A DNA stretch of 64,000 bases. It comes from Bradyrhizobium septentrionale (lineage in GTDB: Bacteria > Pseudomonadota > Alphaproteobacteria > Rhizobiales > Xanthobacteraceae). The notes below the pieces were generated by a model. The model made no database searches and had not been told where the DNA came from. It worked only from the letters and a program-made list of their open reading frames with translations. The stretch covers positions 4,916,501 to 4,980,500 of the forward strand of contig NZ_CP088285.1 of the NCBI RefSeq assembly GCF_011516645.4. Reading direction: 5' to 3'. The stretch's first letter is position 1. The number at the start of each line of letters is the position of its first letter. Positions 20,952 to 29,454 of this stretch are shown one piece after another. Position numbers and translations under genes: made by a program.

Positions 20952-21844
20952 GCGCGCCGCTGACCGCCTCCGCCGGCACGCCGGCCATCGCAGCGGGCGC
21001 GCGGCCGGCGACCGGGTTCTGGCGCCGCGCATTGCGTCATCGCAGTTTTGTGCTTGGCGCAGTGCTGAGCCTGCTCGTGCTCGGTGCCGCGCTGCTGTCG
21101 CTGCTCTGGACGCCGTGGTCGGCTTATGACATCGACGTCGCCTCGAAACTGCGGCCGCCGTCGGCGGCGCACTGGCTCGGCACCGACGTGTTCGGCCGCG
21201 ACATCGTCTCGCTGCTCTTGGTCGGCGCACGCTCCACCATCATGGTCGGAATCATCGCGGTCGGCATCGGCCTGAGCTTCGGCGTCTGCCTCGGCCTGAT
21301 CGCCGCCGCGCGCAAGGGCTGGACCGAGGAGCTCATCATGCGGATGAGCGACTTCACCTTCGCTTTCCCAGCCGTGCTGTCGGCGATCATGCTGGCCGCC
21401 GTCGCAGGCCCCGGCATGGTCACCTCGATCACCGCGATCGGCATCTTCCAGATTCCGACCTTCGTCCGCGTCACCCGCGGCTCGGCCAATGCGATCTGGG
21501 CCCGCGAATTCGTGCTGGCCGCGCGCGCCGCGGGCAAGGGCTCATTCCGCATCACCATCGAGCATGTGCTGCCGAACATCCTGTCGATCCTGATCGTGCA
21601 GGCGACGATCCAGTTCGCGCTCGCGATCCTCGCCGAGGCGGCGCTGTCCTATCTCGGGCTCGGCACCCAGCCGCCGCAGCCGTCCTGGGGCCGCATGCTC
21701 AACGACGCGCAGACGCTGCTGTTCCAGTCGCCGATGCTCGCGGTCTATCCTGGCGTGGCGATCGCGATCGCGGTGCTCGGGCTCAATCTGCTCGGCGACG
21801 GCTTGCGCGATCTGCTCGATCCGCGACTGGCGCGGGAGCGTTGA
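20948..21844 (+). CDS. Dipeptide-type ABC transporter permease (DppC-like), first system
   Basis: A 298-residue permease starting at GTG, overlapping the previous stop by four bases. A cytoplasmic N-terminal tail is followed by a membrane helix, the DppC hallmark HWLGTDVFGRDIVSLLL near 76 and the EAA loop EFVLAARAAGKGSFRITIEH. The last part, ALSYLGLGTQPPQPSWGRML, is diagnostic of the family. Confidence 0.92.
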   Translation: MSAPLTASAGTPAIAAGARPATGFWRRALRHRSFVLGAVLSLLVLGAALLSLLWTPWSAYDIDVASKLRPPSAAHWLGTDVFGRDIVSLLLVGARSTIMVGIIAVGIGLSFGVCLGLIAAARKGWTEELIMRMSDFTFAFPAVLSAIMLAAVAGPGMVTSITAIGIFQIPTFVRVTRGSANAIWAREFVLAARAAGKGSFRITIEHVLPNILSILIVQATIQFALAILAEAALSYLGLGTQPPQPSWGRMLNDAQTLLFQSPMLAVYPGVAIAIAVLGLNLLGDGLRDLLDPRLARER

Positions 21845-21846
21845 GC

Positions 21847-22845
21847 ATGAATGACGCGCCGCTGATCGAGGTGAAGGACCTTGGCGTCCGGCTCAACACC
21901 AGCCGCGGTCCGGCGCACGCGGTCCGCGGCGTCAGCTTTGCGCTTCGCCGCGGCGAGACGCTCGGACTGGTCGGCGAATCCGGTTGCGGAAAGTCGGTGA
22001 CGGCGCTGGCGCTGATGGGGCTGCTGCCCGACAGCGCCGTGATCAGCGGCAGCATCCGGCTCGATGGTAGCGAGCTCGTCGGCTTGCCTGATGCGGCCTA
22101 CTGCAAGCTGCGCGGCAACCGCATCGGCATGATCTTTCAGGAGCCGATGACCGCGCTCAATCCGATGCATACGATCGGGCATCAGGTCGCCGAGCCGTTG
22201 CGGCGTCACACCGGAATCTCGGCGGCTGCAGCGCGCGGCGAAACCATTGCCTTGCTCGACCGCGTCGGCTTGCCGGATGCGGCCAAGCGCGTCGATGCCT
22301 ACCCGCATCAGTTCTCCGGCGGCCAGCGCCAGCGCATCACGATCGCAATGGCGCTGGCCTGCCAGCCCGATGTGCTGATCGCCGACGAGCCGACCACCGC
22401 GCTCGATGTCACCATCCAGGGCCAGATCCTCGATCTGATTGCCGATCTCGTCGCGGAACGCGGCATGTCGATGATCCTGATCTCGCACGATCTCGGCGTG
22501 ATCGCCGAGAATGTCGAGCGCATGATGGTGATGTATGGCGGCACCGTCGTCGAGAGTGGTGAAACCTGTGCCGTGTTCACCCGGATGGGCCATCCCTACA
22601 CCCAGGGCCTGTTCCGCGCCCGCCCGCGGCTTGGCGCGCGCAAGGGGACGCGGCTCAAGACCATCGCCGGCACGGTGCCGGAGCTGGCCGACCTGCCGGC
22701 GGGGTGCGCGTTTGCCGATCGCTGCACGATCGTGGAAGAGCGTTGCCGTGCGGCGTTGCCGGCCGTGGTGGATGTCGGCGAAGCGCATGGCGTGCGCTGC
22801 ATCAGGACCGATGTCTCGATGGCCACTGGGGGCGTTGGCGCATGA
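21847..22845 (+). CDS. Dipeptide-type ABC transporter ATPase (DppD-like), first system
   Basis: A 332-residue ATPase. Walker A is GESGCGKSV, signature [12 protein letters not shown], Walker [13 protein letters not shown]. The C-terminal oligopeptide/dipeptide domain includes a Cys cluster in LPAGCAFADRCTIVEERC, as in many DppD proteins, which can hold an iron-sulphur cluster. I use the ATG at 21847; a TTG two codons earlier overlaps the preceding stop. It overlaps dppF-like by four bases (ATGA). Confidence 0.92.
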   Translation: MNDAPLIEVKDLGVRLNTSRGPAHAVRGVSFALRRGETLGLVGESGCGKSVTALALMGLLPDSAVISGSIRLDGSELVGLPDAAYCKLRGNRIGMIFQEPMTALNPMHTIGHQVAEPLRRHTGISAAAARGETIALLDRVGLPDAAKRVDAYPHQFSGGQRQRITIAMALACQPDVLIADEPTTALDVTIQGQILDLIADLVAERGMSMILISHDLGVIAENVERMMVMYGGTVVESGETCAVFTRMGHPYTQGLFRARPRLGARKGTRLKTIAGTVPELADLPAGCAFADRCTIVEERCRAALPAVVDVGEAHGVRCIRTDVSMATGGVGA

Positions 22846-23876
22846 CGGTGCTGGAACAGGCATCAGCCGCGCCCGCGACGCCGCTGCTTGAGGTGACGGA
22901 TCTCGCGCAACGCTACACCCTGCCGCGTGAAAGTCTGTTCAAGGCGGCGGCGCAGGTGCACGCGCTCAACGGCGTCACGGCGCAGGTCATGCCGGGCAAG
23001 AGCCTCGGCGTCGTCGGCGAGTCCGGTTCGGGTAAATCGACCTTTGCGCGGCTGGTGATGGCGCTGGAGCGCCCAACATCCGGCACGGTGTCTTTGCTGG
23101 GCCGCGACCTCAACCAGATGCCGCCGGACGAGCTGCGCCGCGCCCGCCGCGATTTCCAGATGGTGTTCCAGGATCCCTATGGCTCGCTCGATCCGCGGCA
23201 GACCATTGCGCGGATCGTGGCCGAGCCGTTGACCGCGCTCGGGCGCATCGATCGCAACAGCTTGCGCGAGCGCGTCGCTGCGGTGCTGCGGCAGGTCGGG
23301 CTGCGCGACGCCGACATGGACAAGTTCCCGCACGAATTCTCCGGCGGCCAGCGCCAGCGCATCGCAATTGCGCGCGCGCTGATCACCCAGCCGAAGCTGA
23401 TCGTGGCCGACGAGCCGGTCTCCGCGCTCGACGTCTCCGTGCAGGCGCAGGTGCTCAATCTGATGCAGGACCTGCAGGACGAATTCGGTCTCAGCTACAT
23501 CCTGATCAGCCACGACCTCGCGGTGGTCGATCTGCTCTGCGACGAGATCGCGGTGATGTATCAGGGGAGGATCGTCGAGCAGGGGCGGCCGGCCGATCTG
23601 TTCGCGCGCAGCGCCCATCCCTATACGCGCGCGCTGATCGATGCGGTTCCGCGCGCCCGGGCCGGTGGTATCAGGCGCCGCCGCGGCGCGCAGCCGATTG
23701 GCTCGCAGGCGTCGGCTGCGGCCGGGTGTCCTTACGCGCCGCGCTGCCCCATGGCGGACCAGCATTGTCGCGAGACCGCGCCTGCGCTACGGACGGTGGG
23801 AGAGGTCCACCTGGTCGCCTGCCATCACGCCGAAGCCGTGATGGTGCTGCCGCCAGTGGTCACGGAGGCTGGGTAG
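22842..23876 (+). CDS. Dipeptide-type ABC transporter ATPase (DppF-like), first system
   Basis: A 344-residue ATPase, the second nucleotide-binding subunit. Walker A is GESGSGKST, signature [12 protein letters not shown], Walker [13 protein letters not shown], and the C-terminal Cys-rich part is AAGCPYAPRCPMADQHC. The ATG at 22842 overlaps the dppD-like stop. The gene downstream should encode the binding protein, but that reading frame is broken. Confidence 0.92.
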   Translation: MTVLEQASAAPATPLLEVTDLAQRYTLPRESLFKAAAQVHALNGVTAQVMPGKSLGVVGESGSGKSTFARLVMALERPTSGTVSLLGRDLNQMPPDELRRARRDFQMVFQDPYGSLDPRQTIARIVAEPLTALGRIDRNSLRERVAAVLRQVGLRDADMDKFPHEFSGGQRQRIAIARALITQPKLIVADEPVSALDVSVQAQVLNLMQDLQDEFGLSYILISHDLAVVDLLCDEIAVMYQGRIVEQGRPADLFARSAHPYTRALIDAVPRARAGGIRRRRGAQPIGSQASAAAGCPYAPRCPMADQHCRETAPALRTVGEVHLVACHHAEAVMVLPPVVTEAG

Positions 23877-23931
23877 TCTTTCGTGCAGGACTGGCTTGGC
23901 TGATGGAAGAGCACGTCCGGGGAGCAGACCG

Positions 23932-24614
23932 ATGTTGAGGAAACTATGCGTCATCGCGGCGGCTGCCGCGCTCGCCGCAGCGCCGCTGCCGAGCCTCGCG
24001 CAAGGCAAGAAGGACAGCGTCGTGATGGGCATGACGCTGGAGCCGCCCGGGCCTTCTACACCCCGGGATCGCTTGGCTATGTCGATACCACCGGCATCAA
24101 CCCCTACGATCCGGAACTCGCCAGGAAGCTGCTGGCCGAGGCCGGCGTCAAGACGCCGCTCGAGCTCAGCCTCAAGCTGCCGCCGCCGTCTTACGCGCGG
24201 CAGGGCGGCGAGATCCTCGCAGCCCAGCTGGCCAAGGTCGGCATTGTGGCCAAGATCGAGAACGTGGAATGGGCGCAGTGGCTGTCGCAGGTCTTCACCG
24301 GCCCGCACAATTACGACCTTACGATCGTCGCGCATGTCGAGCCGTTCGATCTCGTGAAGCTGACCGAGCCCGACTACTATCTCGGCTACAAGTCCGAGGC
24401 GTTCAACGCGCTCTACCAGCAGATCATGGCGACGCCGGCCGAGGCCGACCGCGCCAAACTGCTCGGCGACGCGCAGCGCATGCTGGCGACCGACGCGGTG
24501 GCCGGCTTCCTGTTTCAGCCGCAATTCATCTCGATCGCCAGCAAGAAGCTGAAGGGCGTGTGGAAGGAAGTCCCGCAGTTCGAGAACGATTTCTCGACAT
24601 GGTCCTGGGAGTAA
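23932..24614 (+). pseudogene. ABC substrate-binding protein with large internal deletion and frameshift
   Basis: The start is normal: a GGGGAGCAG site, ATG at 23932, signal peptide (MLRKLCVIAAAAALAAAPLP) and the mature start SVVMGMTLEPPG. At about 24048-24053 the sequence jumps into another frame that reads AFYTPGSLGYVDTTGINPYD and continues as a typical C-terminal part of a family 5 (DppA/OppA) binding protein to SSWSWE-like text at 24614. The two pieces total about 225 codons, whereas the family has about 500-540, so roughly 300 codons are missing. A GGGCC run spans the junction, compatible with deletion between short repeats. The intact transporter genes upstream have therefore lost their own binding protein. 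Confidence 0.88.
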
Positions 24615-24619
24615 TCTGA

Positions 24620-24646
24620 CCGTCTGAGGTCAACGACCTCAGACGG
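24620..24646 (+). terminator. Strong hairpin terminator after the first peptide ABC operon
   Basis: A perfect 12-bp stem, CCGTCTGAGGTC and GACCTCAGACGG, with a three-base loop, five bases after the pseudogene stop. No T-run follows (GCGCCAGG). The stem is very stable and its position marks the operon end. Confidence 0.7.
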
Positions 24647-25028
24647 GCGCCAGGACTCGTGCGGGTGCCGTCGCTTGACGCGCAGTCTCATTTTGCGTGC
24701 TGCGGCTGCGAAGGCGAATTCGTCCAGCCAACGCTGAAGGCGCCGGAAGTGACCGATATCGCTTGGATTGATGTCGACGCGCGATCGCTGCGGTTCGGCA
24801 GCGCGAACCTATGCTGTTCCCGCTTCGCATTGAGCGCATCGATTGTCTTTATGAACGACAGCGCTAACATGAGGCCTGTCCATCGATACCTGTCGTTGTC
24901 TTTTTCATTCATCTATTGCAGCGCAACCAGGCCATCAACGGTGCGCGCTCGTGACGGCGGCCAGGCCTCGAAGGGGAAGTAGCAAATTCCATCCCTGATC
25001 CTGCAACCAAGAAATAACGGGGGAAATC
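24647..25028. other. Intergenic region before the PQQ dehydrogenase
   Basis: About 380 bases without a supported gene. Short reading frames exist on both strands (for example 24688-24912 minus) but lack a ribosome site and resemble nothing. The region should hold the promoter of the PQQ dehydrogenase; its ribosome site GGGGGAAATC is at 25019-25028. I see no clear promoter boxes. Confidence 0.5.
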
Positions 25029-26738
25029 ATGACTGTGAAAGGGCTTGCGGCATTCGCCGCAGCGGTCGGCGTTGGCTTGTTGTCCGGTGCTGCCATCGCA
25101 CAAGAAGTCAAGCAGGAGAAGCAGTCGGTCCTGGGGAACGCCAATGTCCCTCCGGTGACCCAGGAGCAGCTCAACGCTGCCGACAAGAACGCAAAAGACT
25201 TCCTGCTTACCAACGGCAATTACGCCCAGACGCGCTTCTATCCGGGCAAGCAGATCAGCCGGGACAATGTGAAGAACCTGCACGTCGCCTGGATTTTCCA
25301 GACCGACGTCAAGGAGTCGCTTGAGACATCGCCGATCGTGGTCGATGGCGTGATGTATGTCACGACGTCGTTCAGCCATGTCTATGCGCTCGACGCCAAG
25401 ACCGGCCAGCAGCTCTGGCACTATGCCCACAAGATGGGCCCGATCACCGTCTACTGTTGCGGCCCCAACAATCGCGGCGTCCAGGTGCTCGGCGACCGGG
25501 TTTATCTGGCGACGCTCGATTCCAAGCTGATGGCGCTGAACGCCAAGACCGGCGAGGTGGTCTGGACCACCAACATCGCCGATCCCGAACTCGGCTACAG
25601 CGAGACGATGGCGCCGACCGTGGTGAAGGACAAGGTGCTGATCGGCACCAATGGCGGCGAATACGGCATCCGTGGTTTCGTGCGCGCCTATGACGCCAAG
25701 ACCGGCAAGCAGCTCTGGAATTTCAACACCATTCCGGAAAACTCCGTCGGCGTCTGGGCGACCAAGGACGCCACCGGCCGCGACATGCATCGCAATATCC
25801 AGGCCGAGAAGGACATGCTCGCCAAGATCGGCGATCCCTATGCCAAGCTCGGCGGCGGCGTGTGGCAGAACCCGTCGGTCGATCTCGCGACCAACCGGAT
25901 CTACTTCGTCGTCGGCAATCCGTCACCCGACCTCGATGGCTCGAACCGGCCCGGCGACAACCTCTACACCAACTCGCTGGTCTCGCTCGATCTCGACACC
26001 GGCAAGTATGTCTGTCACTTCCAGTACATCGCCCATGACGTGTGGGATCTCGACGCGGTCAGCCCGACGGTGCTGGTCAACGTCAAGGACAAGGACGGCA
26101 AGACGATTCCCGGCGTCATCCATGCCGGCAAGACCGGGCACATCTATGTGCACGATCGCAAGGACTGCAGCCTGATCCGCTTCTCCGAGGCGATGGTGCC
26201 GCAGGAGAACATGTGGGTGCTGCCGACCAAGGAAGGCGCCCGCATGCTGCCCGGCGCCAATGGCGGCGTCGAATGGTCGCCGATCGCGACCGACCCGGGA
26301 CAGGAGCTGGCCTACGCCATCAACCTGCACCAGCCGATGACCTACCACGTCGAGAGCTCGGCCTATCCGAACGGCAAGCTGTGGCTGGGCGGCGCCTTCA
26401 AGGTGATCCCGAGCGAGAAGCAGTCGGGCAATATCACCGCGGTGAACTACAACACCGGCAAGATCAAGTGGCAGGTCAAGACACCCGAGCCGATGATCGG
26501 CGGCATCCTCGCCACGGCCGGCGGCCTGGTGTTTACCGGCGAAGGCAACGGCAAGTTCGCGGCCTATAATTCGTCGAGCGGCAAGGAGCTGTGGAGCTTC
26601 CGTGCCGGCGCCGGTGTCAACGCGCCGCCGTCGAGCTACATGATCGGCGGCAAGCAATATGTCGTGGTCGGTGCCGGTGGCAACACCCAGCTCGATTACA
26701 AGCGTGGCAACAACATCATCGCCTTCACGCTCGACTGA
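25029..26738 (+). CDS. PQQ-dependent alcohol dehydrogenase with lanthanide-type Asp pair
   Basis: A 569-residue periplasmic quinoprotein of the methanol/ethanol family that oxidises an alcohol and passes electrons to cytochrome c. A Sec signal peptide ends near IAQEV. The eight-bladed propeller is marked by repeated tryptophan-docking motifs such as [28 protein letters not shown] and [13 protein letters not shown]. Cys143-Cys144 ([10 protein letters not shown]) is the family's adjacent disulphide over PQQ. The catalytic Asp340 lies in HDVWDLD; Asp342, two residues on, is the extra acid found in lanthanide-dependent XoxF, ExaF and PedH, where calcium enzymes have Ala or Ser. A dihaem cytochrome gene follows after a terminator-like hairpin. 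The alcohol cannot be inferred. Confidence 0.93.
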   Translation: MTVKGLAAFAAAVGVGLLSGAAIAQEVKQEKQSVLGNANVPPVTQEQLNAADKNAKDFLLTNGNYAQTRFYPGKQISRDNVKNLHVAWIFQTDVKESLETSPIVVDGVMYVTTSFSHVYALDAKTGQQLWHYAHKMGPITVYCCGPNNRGVQVLGDRVYLATLDSKLMALNAKTGEVVWTTNIADPELGYSETMAPTVVKDKVLIGTNGGEYGIRGFVRAYDAKTGKQLWNFNTIPENSVGVWATKDATGRDMHRNIQAEKDMLAKIGDPYAKLGGGVWQNPSVDLATNRIYFVVGNPSPDLDGSNRPGDNLYTNSLVSLDLDTGKYVCHFQYIAHDVWDLDAVSPTVLVNVKDKDGKTIPGVIHAGKTGHIYVHDRKDCSLIRFSEAMVPQENMWVLPTKEGARMLPGANGGVEWSPIATDPGQELAYAINLHQPMTYHVESSAYPNGKLWLGGAFKVIPSEKQSGNITAVNYNTGKIKWQVKTPEPMIGGILATAGGLVFTGEGNGKFAAYNSSSGKELWSFRAGAGVNAPPSSYMIGGKQYVVVGAGGNTQLDYKRGNNIIAFTLD

Positions 26739-26778
26739 GGCGTGATGCATAATTGCGCCTGCAAATGGTGACGGCGAG

Positions 26779-26812
26779 GCGGGACCGGTTCGGTCCCGCT
26801 TCTGTTTTCTTC
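26779..26812 (+). terminator. Rho-independent terminator or attenuator between PQQ dehydrogenase and cytochrome
   Basis: A perfect 9-bp stem, GCGGGACCG and CGGTCCCGC, with a three-base loop (26779-26799), followed by TTCTGTTTTCTT. This is a canonical terminator. It sits 10 bases before the cytochrome start, so readthrough would set cytochrome levels relative to the dehydrogenase, unless the cytochrome has its own promoter. Confidence 0.8.
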
Positions 26813-26822
26813 GGATGAGCAG

Positions 26823-27389
26823 ATGTTCGGCAGATTGATGATTTGTAGCGCCGCGCTGTTGCTGATGGCGGCCGAGGTGCGGGCGGAGACGATCGAGGAG
26901 AAGGTGCAGGTCTGCGCCGGCTGCCACGGCGAGAACGGCAAACCCATCGACAAGACCATTCCGACGATCTGGGGCCAGCAGGCCGGCTATCTCTATATCC
27001 AGCTCCGCGATTTCAAGCGCGGCGACCGCAAGAGCGAGATCATGCAGCCGATCGCGACGCAATTCGAGCGCGACGACATGCTGGCGATCGCGGAATATTT
27101 CTCGCAGAAGCCATGGCCCGATCTCGGCCAGCCCAGTGCGCCGAAGGATGTCGCGGAGAAGGCGGTCAGCGCCAGCCGCTCGGTCGGCTGCCCGGCCTGC
27201 CACCTCGACCGCTTCCAGGGCGACGGCACGGTGCCGCGGCTTGCCGGAATGGGACGCGACTACCTCGCGAAAACCATCGCCGATTTCCGCACCCGCGCGC
27301 GCGGCAACAACCCCGGCATGTCCGACCTGATGCTGGCAACCTCACCCGACGACCTCGCCGCGCTGGTGGAGTATCTGGCGGGGCTGTGA
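26823..27389 (+). CDS. Dihaem c-type cytochrome, probable electron acceptor
   Basis: A 188-residue periplasmic cytochrome with a Sec signal peptide (MFGRLMICSAALLLMAAEVR). Two haem c sites, CAGCH at 31-35 and CPACH at 123-127, lie in two similar halves, as in cytochrome c4. Candidate axial Met residues occur in each half (EIMQPIA and NPGMSDLM). The position directly after the PQQ dehydrogenase suggests it takes electrons from that enzyme and passes them to a terminal oxidase. It is not the usual single-haem XoxG/CytcL type. Confidence 0.9.
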   Translation: MFGRLMICSAALLLMAAEVRAETIEEKVQVCAGCHGENGKPIDKTIPTIWGQQAGYLYIQLRDFKRGDRKSEIMQPIATQFERDDMLAIAEYFSQKPWPDLGQPSAPKDVAEKAVSASRSVGCPACHLDRFQGDGTVPRLAGMGRDYLAKTIADFRTRARGNNPGMSDLMLATSPDDLAALVEYLAGL

Positions 27390-27426
27390 GTTGCGCGGGA
27401 GAGGGGGCGCGTCGCCTTCGCGATTG

Positions 27427-28341
27427 CTAGCGCGGCGTCAGCTCCTCGCGCAGCGCTGAGAGGATGGTGAGGTCGGCGGCGTGCTTCCCAGCCTTGTCGG
27501 CCAGCGCAGCGTCGGCGCCATGGGCCAGCAGTACTTTCGCGATTGCAGGATGATTGCCCTCGGCGGCAATCATCAGCGCGGTGCGTCCGCGCGCATCGCG
27601 ATCGTCCACCTTGGCGCCGGCGTCGAGCAGATATGAGACGATTTCGAGCGCCTGCGCCTCAGGCACGGTCTCGTCCGGCCCGGCGGCCCACGTCAAGAGC
27701 GTGAGATCGTTGGCGTAGCGCGCGTTGATGTCGATACCGAGCGCGAGCAGCTGCTTGACGATGCCGAGCTGACCGCCGGCGGCGGCGTACACGACCGGCG
27801 GCTTGCCGGTGTCATCAGCCTTGCGGCCGTCGGCGCCGTGTGCCAGCAGCATGCGCACCACCATGTCCCTGCCGGCATAGGCGGCAGCCGCGACCGGTGA
27901 TGCGCCGCTGCGGCCGGTGAGATTGACGTCGGCGCCGCGGTCGATCAGGCGCTGCACGATCGCGGCATGGCCGCGCTCGGCGGCAAAATACAGCGCGGTC
28001 GATCCCGCGAGGTTGCGTGCATCAACCGGCGCGCCGCGCGCCAGCAGCAAATCGACCATGTCGAGATGGCCGGAGCGGGCGGCGTGGCTCAGCGGCCTTG
28101 CGCCCAGCCGGTCCCGCGCATCGACCGAGGCGCCGCCATCGAGCAGCTCGGTGGCGAGATTGATGCAATCGGCATTGGCGGCGGCGAACAAGGTCAGCGA
28201 GATCTCGACTGCGCTGAGCTGCGCCTTATCGGTGTCGTATTTGCGGATCAGCTCGCGGCACCGCGCCGGGTCAGCCGCCGCGAAGCTAATTTGGACGCTG
28301 CCGGCAACAAGCAGCGCGGCGAGGGCGATGCGGCGATACAC
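27427..28341 (-). CDS. Secreted ankyrin-repeat protein
   Basis: A 304-residue exported protein. About seven ankyrin repeats run from residue 70 to the end, each with the ..G.TAL..AA..GH..IV..LL..GAD pattern (for example GSTALYFAAERGHAAIVQRL). I prefer the GTG at 28341 because GGAGGA lies seven bases upstream; an ATG six codons earlier would place that site inside the gene and lengthen the signal peptide (YRRIALAALLVAGSVQISFA). Ankyrin repeats mediate protein binding. The convergent cytochrome gene ends 37 bases away. No partner can be named. Confidence 0.85.
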   Translation of the reverse strand: MYRRIALAALLVAGSVQISFAAADPARCRELIRKYDTDKAQLSAVEISLTLFAAANADCINLATELLDGGASVDARDRLGARPLSHAARSGHLDMVDLLLARGAPVDARNLAGSTALYFAAERGHAAIVQRLIDRGADVNLTGRSGASPVAAAAYAGRDMVVRMLLAHGADGRKADDTGKPPVVYAAAGGQLGIVKQLLALGIDINARYANDLTLLTWAAGPDETVPEAQALEIVSYLLDAGAKVDDRDARGRTALMIAAEGNHPAIAKVLLAHGADAALADKAGKHAADLTILSALREELTPR

Positions 28342-28449
28342 GACGTCTTCCTCCGACATGGCATGCTGACGGCATTGCCATTTCGGTTCAACGTCGCATG
28401 ATCCTCCGTGCCTGCCAAGCCGCGCAGCGAAGTTAAGCCGCGCAGCGTG

Positions 28450-29349
28450 CTAGCCGGTCTGTCCGGTACTCGCATTCGCAACGGCGCGCGCGACATTGGC
28501 GATCACCTCGTTGCACTTGTCCATGGGAGCACTTGCCCCGGTCAGGTAGACCGTCACCACGATCGGCTTGCGGCCGGGCGGCCAGAACACGCCGATATCG
28601 TTATAGGTGCCGCGCTCGCCAGTGCCGGTCTTGTCGCCAACCCGCCAGTCGCGGGGCACGCCGGCGCGTAGCCGGGCGTCGCCGGTCTTGTTGGCGACCA
28701 TCCAGTCGATGAGCCTCTGGCGCGAGGTGGCCTGCAGGACATCGCCGATCGCAACGCGCTGTAGATTCTTCAGCATCGCCACAGGGCTCGTGGTGTCGCG
28801 CGGATCGCCTGATACGCCCTCGTTCAGCGCCACCTCCCAGCGATCCAGCCGGCTGACATTGTCGCCGATGGTGCGGAAGAAGCTGGTGAGGCCGGCGGGT
28901 CCGCCGATCTCGCGCAGCAGCAGGTTGGCGGCGGTATTGTCGCTGAGCGTGATGGCGGCCTCGCAGAGTTCGGACAGCGTCATGCTCGACCCGACGTGCT
29001 CCTTGGTGACTGGCGCGTAGGCCAAGATATCCTTGGCCTCGATTTGCACGCGCTGATCGAGGCTGGATTCGTCGCGGTCGACCCGGTGCAGCACCGCGGC
29101 CGAGGCCAGCGCCTTGAAGGTGCTGCACATCGGGAACCGCTCGTCGCCGCGCTGACTCGCGCGCAATCCCGTCTCCATGTCGTGCGCGGCGACGCCGAGC
29201 CGGCCGCTAGTCGCCAGCTCGATGCGTGCAAATTCCTGCTGCAGCCGCAGCGCCGCTGCACTCTGTCCCGCCGCGGCGCTTGGCCGCGGCAGGGTGCAGC
29301 ACATCGCAAGGCCCAGCGTGCGCAATCCAAATGTCCGCCTCGTCAGCAT
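28450..29349 (-). CDS. Class A beta-lactamase
   Basis: A 299-residue periplasmic serine beta-lactamase. All class A motifs are present: nucleophile Ser76 with Lys79 (STFK), SDN at 136-138, the omega-loop ExxLN at 172-176 (EVALN), and KTG at 240-242. The N-terminus MLTRRTFGLRTLGL has a twin-arginine pattern, so export may use Tat. I start it at the ATG at 29349, which gives that signal directly. A LysR regulator gene is divergent, the ampR-bla arrangement, so expression is probably induced by cell-wall fragments. The intact active site suggests activity; the spectrum is unknown. Confidence 0.95.
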   Translation of the reverse strand: MLTRRTFGLRTLGLAMCCTLPRPSAAAGQSAAALRLQQEFARIELATSGRLGVAAHDMETGLRASQRGDERFPMCSTFKALASAAVLHRVDRDESSLDQRVQIEAKDILAYAPVTKEHVGSSMTLSELCEAAITLSDNTAANLLLREIGGPAGLTSFFRTIGDNVSRLDRWEVALNEGVSGDPRDTTSPVAMLKNLQRVAIGDVLQATSRQRLIDWMVANKTGDARLRAGVPRDWRVGDKTGTGERGTYNDIGVFWPPGRKPIVVTVYLTGASAPMDKCNEVIANVARAVANASTGQTG

Positions 29350-29454
29350 GTCGATTCCCGTTCTCCGTTGGCGGCGCGAACCTGCCGAACGGCGTGACGA
29401 TCGACAAACAATCATTTATACAGCCAGGCATGAGAAAAACTTGGTCATGACGCC
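29350..29454 (-). promoter_or_regulatory. Divergent bla / LysR control region
   Basis: A 105-base gap between divergent genes. On the minus strand TATAAA (plus-strand 29415-29420) could be the beta-lactamase -10 box, with no good -35, as is common for activator-dependent promoters. By analogy with ampR-ampC, the LysR protein should bind here. I see no perfect T-N11-A palindrome that I would single out. Confidence 0.35.

Noticed and set aside
24688..24912. Minus-strand 74-codon frame upstream of the PQQ dehydrogenase
   Set aside because: No ribosome site, no conserved pattern, and atypical composition; could not be supported as a gene.
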